From: Lachnospiraceae bacterium
Lineage (GTDB): Bacteria > Bacillota > Clostridia > Lachnospirales > Lachnospiraceae
DNA length: 10,602 nucleotides
Direction: 5' to 3'
Assembly: GCA_017437205.1 (NCBI GenBank)
Contig: JAFSBP010000403.1
Coordinates: 1-10,602 of the forward strand
Numbering within the stretch: the first letter of the stretch is position 1; every line of letters begins with the position of its first letter. Both the position numbers and the translations under genes were made by a program. Of the stretch, positions 1-7,094 are shown in pieces. The notes under the pieces are model-generated. The model did no database searches. It saw only the letters and a program-made list of their open reading frames with translations, and was not told the origin of the DNA.

Positions 1-158
1 GCTCGGCGGCAGCGGTCAGCGTGTTTGTGTGGATCACGACGAAATCGTGGATGATGGTGGCGGCGCTGCTCGTCTTTACGGTGTTGATCATTGTTCGGCA
101 TCGGAAGAATATCGCGAAGATGGTACGCGGTGAAGAGAATCGGATTAAGTGGATGTGA
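1..158 (+). CDS. plsY: Glycerol-3-phosphate acyltransferase PlsY, C-terminal end (partial)
   Basis: This is the last 51 codons of a gene that enters from the left edge; the frame runs in codons from position 3 to the TGA at 156-158. PlsY is an integral membrane enzyme that transfers an acyl group from acyl-phosphate to glycerol-3-phosphate, the first step of phospholipid synthesis. What can be seen is a final hydrophobic helix (MMVAALLVFTVLIIV) followed by the basic tail RHRKNIAKMVRGEENRIKWM. A closing helix followed by RH(R/K)xNIxR(L/M)xxGxExRI is the usual end of PlsY proteins. The catalytic loops lie outside the window, so the call rests on this tail alone. No terminator is visible directly after the stop. 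Confidence 0.85.
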   Translation, partial: SAAAVSVFVWITTKSWMMVAALLVFTVLIIVRHRKNIAKMVRGEENRIKWM

Positions 159-163
159 AATAT

Positions 164-244
164 AAAGTTTCGATAGATTGGATATGTCTTTGTCGAAAGT
201 TTCGATAAAATGCCATCGAAAGTTTCGACGAAACTGTGTCGAAA
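164..244. repeat. Cluster of TTTCGA / TCGAAA motifs, including two exact TCGAAAGTTTCGA units
   Basis: Two identical 13-base units, TCGAAAGTTTCGA, lie at 193-205 and 216-228. Each is a near-perfect palindrome with 6-base arms around a single G. A truncated copy, AAAGTTTCGA, is at 164-173 and a half site, TCGAAA, at 239-244. Bases 223-233 (TTTCGACGAAA) form a further small palindrome. The centres of the three main units are 32 and 23 bases apart. The cluster sits between plsY and the remains of a regulator gene, where an operator would be expected. An operator function is inference. Confidence 0.6.
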
Positions 245-247
245 TGA

Positions 248-279
248 TTTGATTAATCAAAGAGTTGTTGAATCAACTC
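248..279. repeat. Two adjacent dyad-symmetric elements
   Basis: Bases 248-261 (TTTGATTAATCAAA) are a perfect 14-base palindrome. Directly after it, 262-279 is an inverted repeat with arms GAGTTG and CAACTC around a 6-base loop. Both fall at or inside the predicted 5' end of the decayed regulator gene, so part of the symmetry may be coding sequence. A protein-binding role is possible but not shown. Confidence 0.5.
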
Positions 280-1043
280 GCATCGAATTTAAGAGCAGTT
301 GGTATCCGGTCCTGTTGAAAATATTAAACCGTTAAATGTTGGTATACTGATGTTTTCAGAACGACCGGAACGGTATTTCCGTTATGCACGGATAGAAGTG
401 GTTGATATCCCGGATCCGACAGGCACGAATATGGTAGAAAAGGTTTTTACCGGACCTATTCAGAGACAACTTAAAGATGCGTTGGCATATATTAAAAATT
501 ATGTTCTGAAAGAGGCAGTCATTAAATGAGCCGATAACGGTCCGCATTACACCGAAGAATATTGCAATCACAAGCTTTCCGGGATTCGATCGCAGTATCT
601 CGGATAGAAGAATTTCGGAATACGATATCACGTCTCCGATATATAGAAACAGACGAATCGGAGACTTTTTAAAGAAATTGCATCTAATTGAAGGTCGTAA
701 TACCGGGTATCCAACCGTACTCAATGCGTTGCGGGAAAATGGTTCATCCCATCCCTCGTTTGAAATGGATGATAATCGTACCTATCTTACAGTATCGATT
801 CCGATTCATTCGTACTTCCTACCTAAGAGTGAAAGTACGCCGAATGAGCTTGAATACCGTGATAGAATTTTGACGGCTCTTAATGGGAAGACGTTATCTA
901 TGAACGAACTTGCGAAAGCGATGGGTTATAAAGGTATCACTGCAAAATTATCTACAACTGTAGAGAAAATGCTGGATATCGGAGCGCTTGAAAAAGTGGT
1001 GGTTGGGGCATATGTGAAGTTGCATATCCCGGGAGACATATAA
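249..1043 (+). pseudogene. Decayed AlbA/Schlafen-type ATP-binding transcriptional regulator (two internal deletions)
   Basis: Three pieces of one recognisable family lie in order but in broken frames. Piece 1 (about 249-302, frame of position 249) reads INQRVVESTRIEFKSSW, like the start of AlbA_2 (divergent AAA_4) domains. An in-frame ATG exists at 210, so the original start is uncertain. Piece 2 (about 296-526) reads QLVSGPVENIKPLNVG and onward through FTGPIQRQLKDALAYIKNYV, the middle of the same family, in a different frame from piece 1 and ending at a TGA at 527-529. Piece 3 (about 528-1043) resumes in the first frame with EPITVRI, then SFPGFDRSIS, RNRRIGDFLKK and EGRNTGYPT, and closes with a helix-turn-helix-like tail (MNELAKAMGYKGITAKL). 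Most of AlbA_2 is therefore gone, and so are the roughly 35-40 residues expected between VIK and EPITV, which in relatives hold the conserved Asn-containing ATP-binding helix. A working product is unlikely, although piece 3 could still be translated from an internal start such as TTG 678. The base composition is richer in AT than in the flanking genes, consistent with acquired DNA. Confidence 0.75.
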
Positions 1044-1047
1044 ACTC

Positions 1048-1083
1048 ACGCCGGTCCCTCTCCGTTAGGAGCGTGACCGGCGT
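1048..1083. terminator. Hairpin terminator between convergent genes, probably bidirectional
   Basis: A perfect 9-base stem pairs ACGCCGGTC (1048-1056) with GACCGGCGT (1075-1083). Inside its loop is a second small stem, CTCC (1060-1063) with GGAG (1068-1071), around GTTA. On the plus strand it is followed by ATTTCTTT. On the minus strand the following run is weaker. It lies 4 bases after the pseudogene stop and 6 bases beyond the stop of the minus-strand ATPase gene, so it can serve both. Confidence 0.75.
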
Positions 1084-1089
1084 ATTTCT

Positions 1090-2679
1090 TTACTTCCAAT
1101 TTCCAAACAAGCCTCTGGTAATGCTTTTACCAAGTTCCCGTCCGATGGTGTTCAGTGCGGAGCCTAATAGTTTGTTTGCCTGCTTTTCAAAATTTTTCTG
1201 GCGTCGTTCTTTGGCTTTCTGTGCGGCGGCCGCTTCCTTAGCCAGCTGGCGTTCGTAAGCCCGCTGCGCAGCCAACTCTTCCTTTTCCCGTTCCTTTGCG
1301 GCAGCGGCTTTTTGTTTTTCCAGTTCTTTGATCCGCTTTTCCAGTTCCTCCTGCTCGGAAGCGACGCGGGCGGCCTCGGCTGCGGCCTTTTCATCAGCGG
1401 CTTTTTTTGAGACCAGAAGCTCGTAAGCGGAGTCGCGGTCCAGTGTCTCGCGGTATAGGCGCTCATAGATGCTCTCGGAGATCAGACGGGTTACGGTTTC
1501 GTCGTCGGCCGGTTTCATCAAGCTCTGCGGGGGCAGAATGAACGCTCTTTCCACGATCCCGGGGACACCGTTCTCGTCCAGGAAGGACACCAGTGCTTCG
1601 CCGACACCCATCTCGCAGATCACATCCTCAGTCTTGAACGCAGGATTCGGACGGAAGGTCTGTGCTGCGGTGCGGACTGCCTTCTGCTCAGCGGGAGTGT
1701 AGGCGCGAAGCGCATGCTGTACACGGTTGGATAGCTGGGAGAGGACTTCGTCCGGGATATCGCTGGGGCTTTGGGTGATAAAGTAAACACCGACACCCTT
1801 GGAGCGGATTAGCTTCACCACCTGAGTCACCTTCGATAATAACGCTTTGGGCGCATCATTGAACAACAGGTGTGACTCGTCGAAAAAGAAGACCATCTTC
1901 GGCTTCTCCATATCGCCTTCCTCGGGCAGCTGCTCGAACAGCTCGGACAGCATCCACAAGAGGAATGTGGAGTAAAGTACAGGGCTGTTGATCAGCTTCG
2001 TACTGTTCAAAATATTGATATAGCCGCGGCCGCTCTCATCGGTCTTGATCCAGTCGTGGATATTCAATGCCGGCTCTCCGAAGAAAATATCACCGCCCTG
2101 ATCCTCCAGCGCAATGAGGGCGCGCTGAATGGCACCGATGCTCTGCGCGGACATATTTCCGTACTCGGTGGTAAACTCTGCACGATGCTCGCCACAGTAC
2201 TGGAGCATCGCCCGCAGATCCTTCATATCCAAAAGAAGGAGTCCGTTATCATCCGCAATGCGGAATACAATATTCAAGACACCGGTCTGAACCTCAGTCA
2301 GCTCAAGCAGACGGGCCAACAGGACCGGTCCCATGTCCGAAACGGTGATGCGCACCGGATGGCCCTTCTCACCGAAAATATCCCAGAACCGGGTGGGGAA
2401 GCCGGTATAGCTCCAATTTTCTATGCCAAATCTTTCGATTCTTTCCTGCATTTTCGCGCTGTCAATGCCGGGCATACACATGCCGGAGATATCTCCCTTT
2501 ACGTCGGAGAGGAAGACCGGTACACCCATCGCTGAGAAGGACTCTGCGATGACCTTCAGTGTTGTCGTTTTTCCGGTTCCGGTTGCACCGGCGATCAGTC
2601 CGTGGCGGTTTGCCATGGACGGGCAGATGCAGACAGGTTTGTCGCTGTGAGCGACCCAGAGCGTGTTGTTTGTATACAT
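1090..2679 (-). CDS. HerA-like ATPase of the YjgR / DUF853 family
   Basis: The product is 529 residues from the chosen start. Walker A is GATGTGKT at residues 31-38, preceded by the family-typical [13 protein letters not shown]; Walker B is [11 protein letters not shown] from about residue 263. The [10 protein letters not shown] segment near residue 300 is a typical sensor region of HerA/FtsK-type motor ATPases. Residues 428-502 are an Ala/Glu/Lys-rich coiled coil, and the last 25 residues ([20 protein letters not shown]) match the usual YjgR tail. Family members are predicted cytoplasmic hexameric ATPases of unknown substrate. The open frame extends upstream to a GTG at 2763. I chose ATG 2679 because GGAG lies 5 bases upstream, the extra 28 residues look unlike relatives, and relatives begin just before the segment leading to Walker A. 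The gene is monocistronic, convergent with the pseudogene and divergent from the DUF6128-like gene. No nuclease or SIR2-type partner adjoins it, so a defence role is not supported. Confidence 0.88.
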   Translation of the reverse strand: MYTNNTLWVAHSDKPVCICPSMANRHGLIAGATGTGKTTTLKVIAESFSAMGVPVFLSDVKGDISGMCMPGIDSAKMQERIERFGIENWSYTGFPTRFWDIFGEKGHPVRITVSDMGPVLLARLLELTEVQTGVLNIVFRIADDNGLLLLDMKDLRAMLQYCGEHRAEFTTEYGNMSAQSIGAIQRALIALEDQGGDIFFGEPALNIHDWIKTDESGRGYINILNSTKLINSPVLYSTFLLWMLSELFEQLPEEGDMEKPKMVFFFDESHLLFNDAPKALLSKVTQVVKLIRSKGVGVYFITQSPSDIPDEVLSQLSNRVQHALRAYTPAEQKAVRTAAQTFRPNPAFKTEDVICEMGVGEALVSFLDENGVPGIVERAFILPPQSLMKPADDETVTRLISESIYERLYRETLDRDSAYELLVSKKAADEKAAAEAARVASEQEELEKRIKELEKQKAAAAKEREKEELAAQRAYERQLAKEAAAAQKAKERRQKNFEKQANKLLGSALNTIGRELGKSITRGLFGNWK

Positions 2680-2684
2680 AGGTA

Positions 2685-2688
2685 CTCC
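2685..2688 (-). promoter_or_regulatory. Ribosome binding site deciding the ATPase start
   Basis: GGAG on the minus strand ends 5 bases before ATG 2679. The longer GTG start at 2763 has no comparable purine-rich sequence upstream, so the shorter protein is preferred. Confidence 0.6.
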
Positions 2689-2790
2689 ATTTCTGCCGGG
2701 ACAGCCAAGCGTGCCCTGTGCGGGCAAAGTCTGGCGGAGAATCTTTGAAAAAAGAATGTCCACGGCGGTTTCGTCAGTGTAATTACATTC

Positions 2791-2819
2791 ATTTTACCAT
2801 ATTAATTGTCTCCCGTAAA
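2791..2819 (-). promoter_or_regulatory. Promoter for the HerA-like ATPase gene
   Basis: Read on the minus strand, TTTACG (2819-2814) is separated by 17 bases from TAAAAT (2796-2791). The -10 box is preceded by TGG, giving an extended -10. Initiation near 2784 would leave a leader of about 105 bases before ATG 2679. This is a sequence-pattern call without experimental support. Confidence 0.55.
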
Positions 2820-2876
2820 GCGGTCATATTCAAGTTTCTGCGTTCATAGAATGGAACATGAGGAGGGAATAAGACA

Positions 2877-3842
2877 ATGGCTGATTTCACGAGATTTATC
2901 TCTTATTTGTACGATTATCGGGGCGGTGCCAGAAACCGCAATTTGGGTTTTGCGAAGGTGGAGGCCAGACAGGGGATGTGCCGCATCGGTGTGAACCTGA
3001 ATAATGGACAGGTTCTTGCGCAGGAGATGACACTTTACGGGTACATCTGCGAGTCGGACGGAGTGTATCTGGAGCCGCTTGGCGAGATGGAGAAAGGGAG
3101 CAGAGAGCGGCGGTGGAGCTTCCCTTTGGAGCGTCTTTACGGCAGAGGAATAAGGTTGGAGTCCCTGTCCGGACTGATCTTATTGAGCGAGGATCGGGAC
3201 TTCTTTTTGCTCAGTGTTTGGGTGGACAGTCCGAGAAGCGCGGAGGAGATACGCCAGGGACAGGTGCGGAATCTGAGGACAGCGGAGCAGGTGGAAGAGC
3301 GGAATGTGCCGCGGCAAGAACAGAGGGTAGAGGGATATGAGGAGCGGAAGATGGAGCCGCAGGCGGAGGAGGACAAAATCGCAGACCAAATAAAGGAAAC
3401 TCCGACGGAGCCGGATGACGACCACACCCGATATCAGATTGATGCGGAAAATGACCGGATTGCCGAGGAGTGTAGACGTCCTCTGATGCCGGAAACTCCC
3501 CCCGAAGCGTGGCGCAGGCTCTGTAAACTGTTCCCGACCGCCCGCCCCTTTGAGCCGTCCGCGTGGGAAGTTTTATGCATCTCGCTACAGGATATTGGGC
3601 GGCTCCCGCCGGAAAATTGGGTGTGGGGAAGCAATCATTTCCTCCTTCACGGGTTTTACCAGTATCATCACCTGATCTTGGCCAGACAGCGCATTGAAAA
3701 CAAGATTTATCTGGGGATACCCGGAGAGTTCGGTGTAAACGAGAAGTTTATGGCCGGAATGTTCGGGCTTGAACGATTTCAGCGGGAGCGACAGGGCAGG
3801 GGAGACAAAGGCTATTGGCTTGCGCCCATCCGAATAAATTGA
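2877..3842 (+). CDS. DUF6128-like protein of unknown function
   Basis: The 321-residue protein has two well-formed ends joined by a charged linker. Residues 1-120 (MADFTRFISYLYDY..., NLGFAKVEARQGMCRI, ending LLSVWVD) look like a beta-rich domain. Residues about 125-205 are rich in Glu, Arg, Gln and Asp and are probably disordered. Residues 210-321 form a compact aromatic-rich domain (LQDIGRLPPENWVWGSNHFLLHG, then YHHLILAR, GIPGEFGVNEKFMAGMFGLERF, GYWLAPI). I recall this arrangement from clostridial proteins annotated as DUF6128; that label is from memory and was not checked. No signal peptide or membrane segment is visible, so it is probably cytoplasmic. Start ATG 2877 has AGGAGG at 2861-2866. 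It begins the plus-strand run leading into yyaC, with an 85-base gap that has no terminator. A molecular function cannot be assigned. Confidence 0.82.
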   Translation: MADFTRFISYLYDYRGGARNRNLGFAKVEARQGMCRIGVNLNNGQVLAQEMTLYGYICESDGVYLEPLGEMEKGSRERRWSFPLERLYGRGIRLESLSGLILLSEDRDFFLLSVWVDSPRSAEEIRQGQVRNLRTAEQVEERNVPRQEQRVEGYEERKMEPQAEEDKIADQIKETPTEPDDDHTRYQIDAENDRIAEECRRPLMPETPPEAWRRLCKLFPTARPFEPSAWEVLCISLQDIGRLPPENWVWGSNHFLLHGFYQYHHLILARQRIENKIYLGIPGEFGVNEKFMAGMFGLERFQRERQGRGDKGYWLAPIRIN

Positions 3843-3927
3843 GGCTCGCCGGGCAACAATGGTAGCAGAGGTCTGTGGCTTTGCTGCAATCAGAGACCGG
3901 CCGTGACGCGGCAGTATGGTGGTGTGA

Positions 3928-4506
3928 GTGGAGAAGAAACGTTTTTATCACTGGGCGGGAAGAAAGTTTTCGCCGGAAGTGTTCGGAAATCAACTGGGGG
4001 AATTGATCGGTGACGTGCGAAAGAAGACAGGCAAACAGAAGGTCATCTATCTTTGTATCGGCAGCGACCGGTCCACCGGGGACAGCTTGGGACCGCTGGT
4101 GGGGCATCAGCTCTGCCGCCTGCAGAATGCCTACGGAGATTTTGCGGGGACAATGATTATCGGCACACTGAAAGAGCCTGTTCATGCAATCAATCTGCGA
4201 AAAACTATGGAGGTCATCCGTCGCTATTATCGGGACGCGCTCATAGTGGCGGTGGATGCCTCTGTGGGGTGCGAGAGAAATGTGGGCGGCATCACCTTGG
4301 GCATTGGCTCCATCCGTCCGGGCATGGGCGTGCGCAAGTGGCTTGACGAGGTAGGAGACATTTATATCACCGGAATTGTATACGGAGGACGCCACCCGGA
4401 GCCTGAAGTTTTGCAGAGCACGAGGCTTTCCCTGGTAATGGAGATGGCGGAGTGTATCAGCTCGGGAATTGTCGAAACATTTTGCCATATGAGCCCGACC
4501 GTTTGA
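3928..4506 (+). CDS. yyaC: Sporulation protein YyaC (DUF1256, protease-like fold)
   Basis: The 192-residue product carries the YyaC signature CIGSDRSTGDSLGPLVG at residues 43-59, then GTLKEPVHA (79-87), AVDASVG (108-114), GGITLGIGSIRPGMGV (120-135) and ITGIVYGG (147-154). The family is related by fold to hydrogenase-maturation proteases and to the spore protease GPR, and is often annotated 'spore protease YyaC'; Asp52 and Asp110 are the obvious candidate functional residues. Family members are linked to endospore formation, so the host is very probably a spore-former. The start is GTG 3928, forced by an in-frame TGA at 3925-3927; the ribosome binding site is weak (GGTGG about 6 bases upstream). 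I looked for a forespore-type promoter in the 85 bases upstream and saw none that was convincing. The TGA stop at 4504-4506 lies inside a TTGACA string. Confidence 0.92.
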   Translation: MEKKRFYHWAGRKFSPEVFGNQLGELIGDVRKKTGKQKVIYLCIGSDRSTGDSLGPLVGHQLCRLQNAYGDFAGTMIIGTLKEPVHAINLRKTMEVIRRYYRDALIVAVDASVGCERNVGGITLGIGSIRPGMGVRKWLDEVGDIYITGIVYGGRHPEPEVLQSTRLSLVMEMAECISSGIVETFCHMSPTV

Positions 4507-4526
4507 CAAAATTTGATTGTCCGCTG

Positions 4527-4535
4527 TGCTATGAT
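4527..4535 (+). promoter_or_regulatory. Extended -10 promoter for the LysM protein gene
   Basis: TGC followed by TATGAT (4530-4535) forms an extended -10 element about 36 bases before GTG 4571. A perfect TTGACA at 4503-4508 overlaps the yyaC stop, but its spacing to this box is 21 bases, too long for an ordinary promoter. Either the extended -10 acts with a poor -35, or the TTGACA is incidental. Confidence 0.4.
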
Positions 4536-4570
4536 GACTCCAAACCGTTGAGCAAAGGGGGAAGTGAGCA

Positions 4571-5797
4571 GTGGAGAATCAAGAAAAAGCGATGCGCCCG
4601 ATTCCGAAGAACGTTCGACAGATCGGGGAACTGGATTCGGAAGTGCGATTATATGTGGAGGACTATGTCAATACGTTTATCCGGAAGTGCGCGAAGGGCA
4701 ATGGGTTGGTGCTGGGGGCACTGGTCGGCGACTGGTATCCGGGAGTGGACAAGGAGTATCTGTTTGTAGAGGGTGCGATTCAGGCGGAAGGGTTCTGTGT
4801 GTCCGACGGACGTGTCCGCATGGCTGACGAGGTATGGAGCGGACTCTACGGCAAATTGGAGGAGTTTTTTGGCGGTAAATCCATCTGTGGCTGGTTTTTA
4901 TGCGGCCGGGAGACAGAAAGCTGCGACGTGGGGATGCTCCGTGAGTTTATGTATGAGAATCTCGGTCGGGAAAAGCGGGCGCTGATCGTCTGCGACACGG
5001 AGCGGGAGGAGGAAGCTTTCTACGTTTACGACCGGGAGTTTATCAGAGAGCAGTCCGGTTACTACTTATTTTATGAGCGAAACGAGTCAATGCAGTCGTA
5101 TATGGTGACGACCAGCGTGGCAGTCCGCACAGATCCTGTGGCGGTGGATGCGGTGACTGCTAATGTGAGGACAAGAACCGTATCGCCAAGAGAAATTCCA
5201 CCGCGCCAGACCGGAAGTCCCATGATATCGGCAGCAGCCTTGGTGATCGGTGTGATTGCGCTGGCGTTCGGAATCGTCACGATCAATCATTATGAACAGC
5301 TTAAGGAAATGAAGTCAGTGCTGACCGGTCTGACCGGAGCGCTTTTGGGAAATTCGGAGACAGAGAGTTCGACAGCAGAAAGTACTGGGGGCGATGAGGA
5401 CAGAACCATGGGCGGGCTGATCATTGAAGATGTGGAGGGCGGTGTGGATATTTCCACGGAGGAAAGTACCACGGAGGAAGTGGAAGATGTGGAAGCCACT
5501 GAGGAAACAGGGGAGAACACCCAGCCTTCAGAATCCGCCGGAGAAAACAGCGTGGAGGGAAATGTAACGCCGACCGGCAGCGATGAAAGCACGACGGACA
5601 CAGAGCAGGAGCCGGCGACGGAAGTGGTGTCACCGGAATATCGCACCTATGTGGTGGAAGCGGGGGAGACGCTGGTGTCCATCTGCTGGAGTGTTTACGG
5701 CCGTCGGGATGATAGTTTGATCAAGAAAATATGTGAAATCAATCAAATTGCAGATAAAAATCAAATATATGTCGGCCAGAAACTGTTGATTCCTTGA
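4571..5797 (+). CDS. Single-pass membrane protein with N-terminal MPN-like domain and C-terminal LysM domain
   Basis: The product has 408 residues in four parts. Residues about 25-180 form a globular domain with the pattern YVEDYVN, then GLVLGALVGDW, VEGAI, ICGWFLCG and an alternating hydrophobic stretch RALIVCD. This resembles MPN (JAB/Mov34) domains, but the His-x-His that follows Gly-Trp in active JAMM enzymes is Leu110 and Gly112, so zinc ligands are missing. Residues 218-239 are one membrane helix (MISAAALVIGVIALAFGIVTI). Residues about 262-355 are a Glu/Ser/Thr-rich linker. Residues 358-407 are a LysM domain (TYVVEAGETLVSICWSVYG, then INQI and IYVGQKLLIP), which binds peptidoglycan-type glycans. 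The likely topology is N-terminus in and LysM out. Start GTG 4571 has AAAGGGGG (4554-4561) 9 bases upstream. The gene follows yyaC by 64 bases and its TGA overlaps the next promoter. LysM and the helix are clear; the MPN reading is my inference. Confidence 0.88.
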   Translation: MENQEKAMRPIPKNVRQIGELDSEVRLYVEDYVNTFIRKCAKGNGLVLGALVGDWYPGVDKEYLFVEGAIQAEGFCVSDGRVRMADEVWSGLYGKLEEFFGGKSICGWFLCGRETESCDVGMLREFMYENLGREKRALIVCDTEREEEAFYVYDREFIREQSGYYLFYERNESMQSYMVTTSVAVRTDPVAVDAVTANVRTRTVSPREIPPRQTGSPMISAAALVIGVIALAFGIVTINHYEQLKEMKSVLTGLTGALLGNSETESSTAESTGGDEDRTMGGLIIEDVEGGVDISTEESTTEEVEDVEATEETGENTQPSESAGENSVEGNVTPTGSDESTTDTEQEPATEVVSPEYRTYVVEAGETLVSICWSVYGRRDDSLIKKICEINQIADKNQIYVGQKLLIP

Positions 5798-5822
5798 AAT
5801 TTGGAGAAAAGTATGGTAGAGT
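5794..5822 (+). promoter_or_regulatory. Promoter for the DUF5711-like gene, overlapping the upstream stop codon
   Basis: TTGAAA (5794-5799), a 17-base spacer and TAGAGT (5817-5822), with TGG directly before the -10 box. The TGA stop of the LysM gene (5795-5797) lies inside the -35 box. Initiation near 5829 would give a leader of about 40 bases. Confidence 0.55.
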
Positions 5823-5870
5823 AGGATACAAGGAAAGAGCGAATACATAGAAACACGGATCGGGGATAAG

Positions 5871-7094
5871 ATGAAGGAAAAAGAGAAACAGCGCGCCAAA
5901 CAGAAAGAGCAGCTTCGTCAGGGAATGACGGTGACGAAGGAGACTGATGAATATGATCTGGAACTGCGCCGCCATCGCATGCGGAGGATATTTACGGTAT
6001 TGCTCGTTATTGTGCTGGCAGTGGGGGGATACCATGCATGGCAGCGTTTTAGGCGCAAGGAAGTATACGAAAATCACGTGGTCACATGGGAGAAAGAGAT
6101 CGTGACGACGGTGAAAGATAAATATATTGGCTACAGAGATTATGTGCTCCGCTATAACCGTGACGGAATCTCCTACATTAACAGCAAAGGAGAGATTGTC
6201 TGGACAAAGAGCTACGAGTTAAATGATCCCACGGTGGTGGTGAACGGAAACTATGCGGCGCTTATTGACCGCGGCGGTTATAAGGCGTATATTTTTGATG
6301 CCTCCGGCTGTACCGGGGAAATCACGACCATTCAGCCTCTCCATAAGATCACTGTCTCGGCGGGCGGGATTACCGCGATCGCGGTGGAGGATGAGCTGAC
6401 GGACAAGGTATTCTTCTATGACCTGTCCGGTCGCCAGATGGGCATCGAGGTGATGACACTTCTCACGGAGGATGGCTATACGTTAGATATGTCACTGTCG
6501 CCGGATGGGCAGCAGATGATTACCGCTTACGTGTATCTGGATCAGGGAGCGATGAAAAATCAGGTGGTGTTCCGCAATTTCGGTGAGGAAGGTCAGGATG
6601 TGATCAAACGTCTGGTGGGCGGTTTTAGGGAGTATGAAGGTCAGCTTCTCGGCCGGGTGAAGTTTTTGTCGGACACTTATGCCTGTGCGTTTGCTCAGGA
6701 CAGAGTATGTTTTTATTCCTTGAAGAATCGCCGATCGCCTAAGCTGGTGGAACAGATTGATTACACCGGGGAGATATCCAGCGTGTTCTATTCATCGGAC
6801 TATGTGGGTGTGGTGTCGGACGGCAGCAGCTCTGTAATGAAAAAACTCACTGTTTTTAGCCAGTCAGGAGCGAAGGTTACCGAGTTTGAGACGGATTTCG
6901 CCTACAGGGGAGCGAATTTCTCTGGGAACAATATTCTTTTGTATAACGGCGCGCGCTGTGTCATCTACAACATGCACGGTGAACTGAAATACGAGGCAAA
7001 TGTGGGAACAGATATTGTCTGGATGGCCTGTCTGTCGGAACGTACCGCGCTTATCTTGGACGGACAGACGCTTCGCATGATCACACTTGAATAA
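5871..7094 (+). CDS. DUF5711-like single-pass membrane protein with predicted beta-propeller
   Basis: The product has 407 residues. The first 37 are highly charged (KEKEKQRAKQKEQ), residues about 38-55 are a membrane helix (RRIFTVLLVIVLAVGGYHAW), and the rest is a soluble domain predicted to be outside. That domain repeats a motif of about 40 residues in the style of WD40/PQQ propellers: YVLRYNRDGISYINSKGEIVWTK, YKAYIFDASG, KVFFYDLSGRQMG, RVCFYSLKN, KLTVFSQSGAKV, CVIYNMHGELKYE and LILDGQTLRMI. I recognise this as the DUF5711 type of clostridial protein, from memory. No catalytic residues are evident; such domains usually act as binding or assembly scaffolds. Start ATG 5871 has GGGG 5 bases upstream. 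It follows the LysM gene by 73 bases with its own promoter in the gap. The partner and role are unknown. Confidence 0.85.
   Translation: MKEKEKQRAKQKEQLRQGMTVTKETDEYDLELRRHRMRRIFTVLLVIVLAVGGYHAWQRFRRKEVYENHVVTWEKEIVTTVKDKYIGYRDYVLRYNRDGISYINSKGEIVWTKSYELNDPTVVVNGNYAALIDRGGYKAYIFDASGCTGEITTIQPLHKITVSAGGITAIAVEDELTDKVFFYDLSGRQMGIEVMTLLTEDGYTLDMSLSPDGQQMITAYVYLDQGAMKNQVVFRNFGEEGQDVIKRLVGGFREYEGQLLGRVKFLSDTYACAFAQDRVCFYSLKNRRSPKLVEQIDYTGEISSVFYSSDYVGVVSDGSSSVMKKLTVFSQSGAKVTEFETDFAYRGANFSGNNILLYNGARCVIYNMHGELKYEANVGTDIVWMACLSERTALILDGQTLRMITLE

Noticed and set aside
164..244. CRISPR-like repeats
   Set aside because: The repeats are only 13 bases long, unevenly spaced (32 and 23 bases) and have no spacer-length units or cas genes nearby.
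1090..2679. HerA-like ATPase as part of an antiphage system
   Set aside because: The protein has the complete YjgR/DUF853 form, including the C-terminal tail, and no SIR2, DUF4297 or other nuclease partner adjoins it. It looks like a housekeeping member.
3870..3898. Hairpin between the DUF6128-like gene and yyaC as a terminator
   Set aside because: The stem is only 5 bases (GGTCT/AGACC) plus an interrupted extension, with no T run after it.
3748..4509. Long open frame on the minus strand opposite yyaC
   Set aside because: It is antisense to yyaC, which has a clear family signature. The predicted protein is rich in His and Arg with no recognisable domain, and I saw no ribosome binding site.
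4503..4535. TTGACA with TATGAT as an ordinary promoter
   Set aside because: The spacing is 21 bases, well outside the usual 16-18. Only the extended -10 was kept, at low confidence.
5290..5646. Minus-strand open frame rich in Ser, Val and Pro
   Set aside because: It is the complement of the Glu/Ser/Thr-rich linker of the LysM protein, so its composition is explained.
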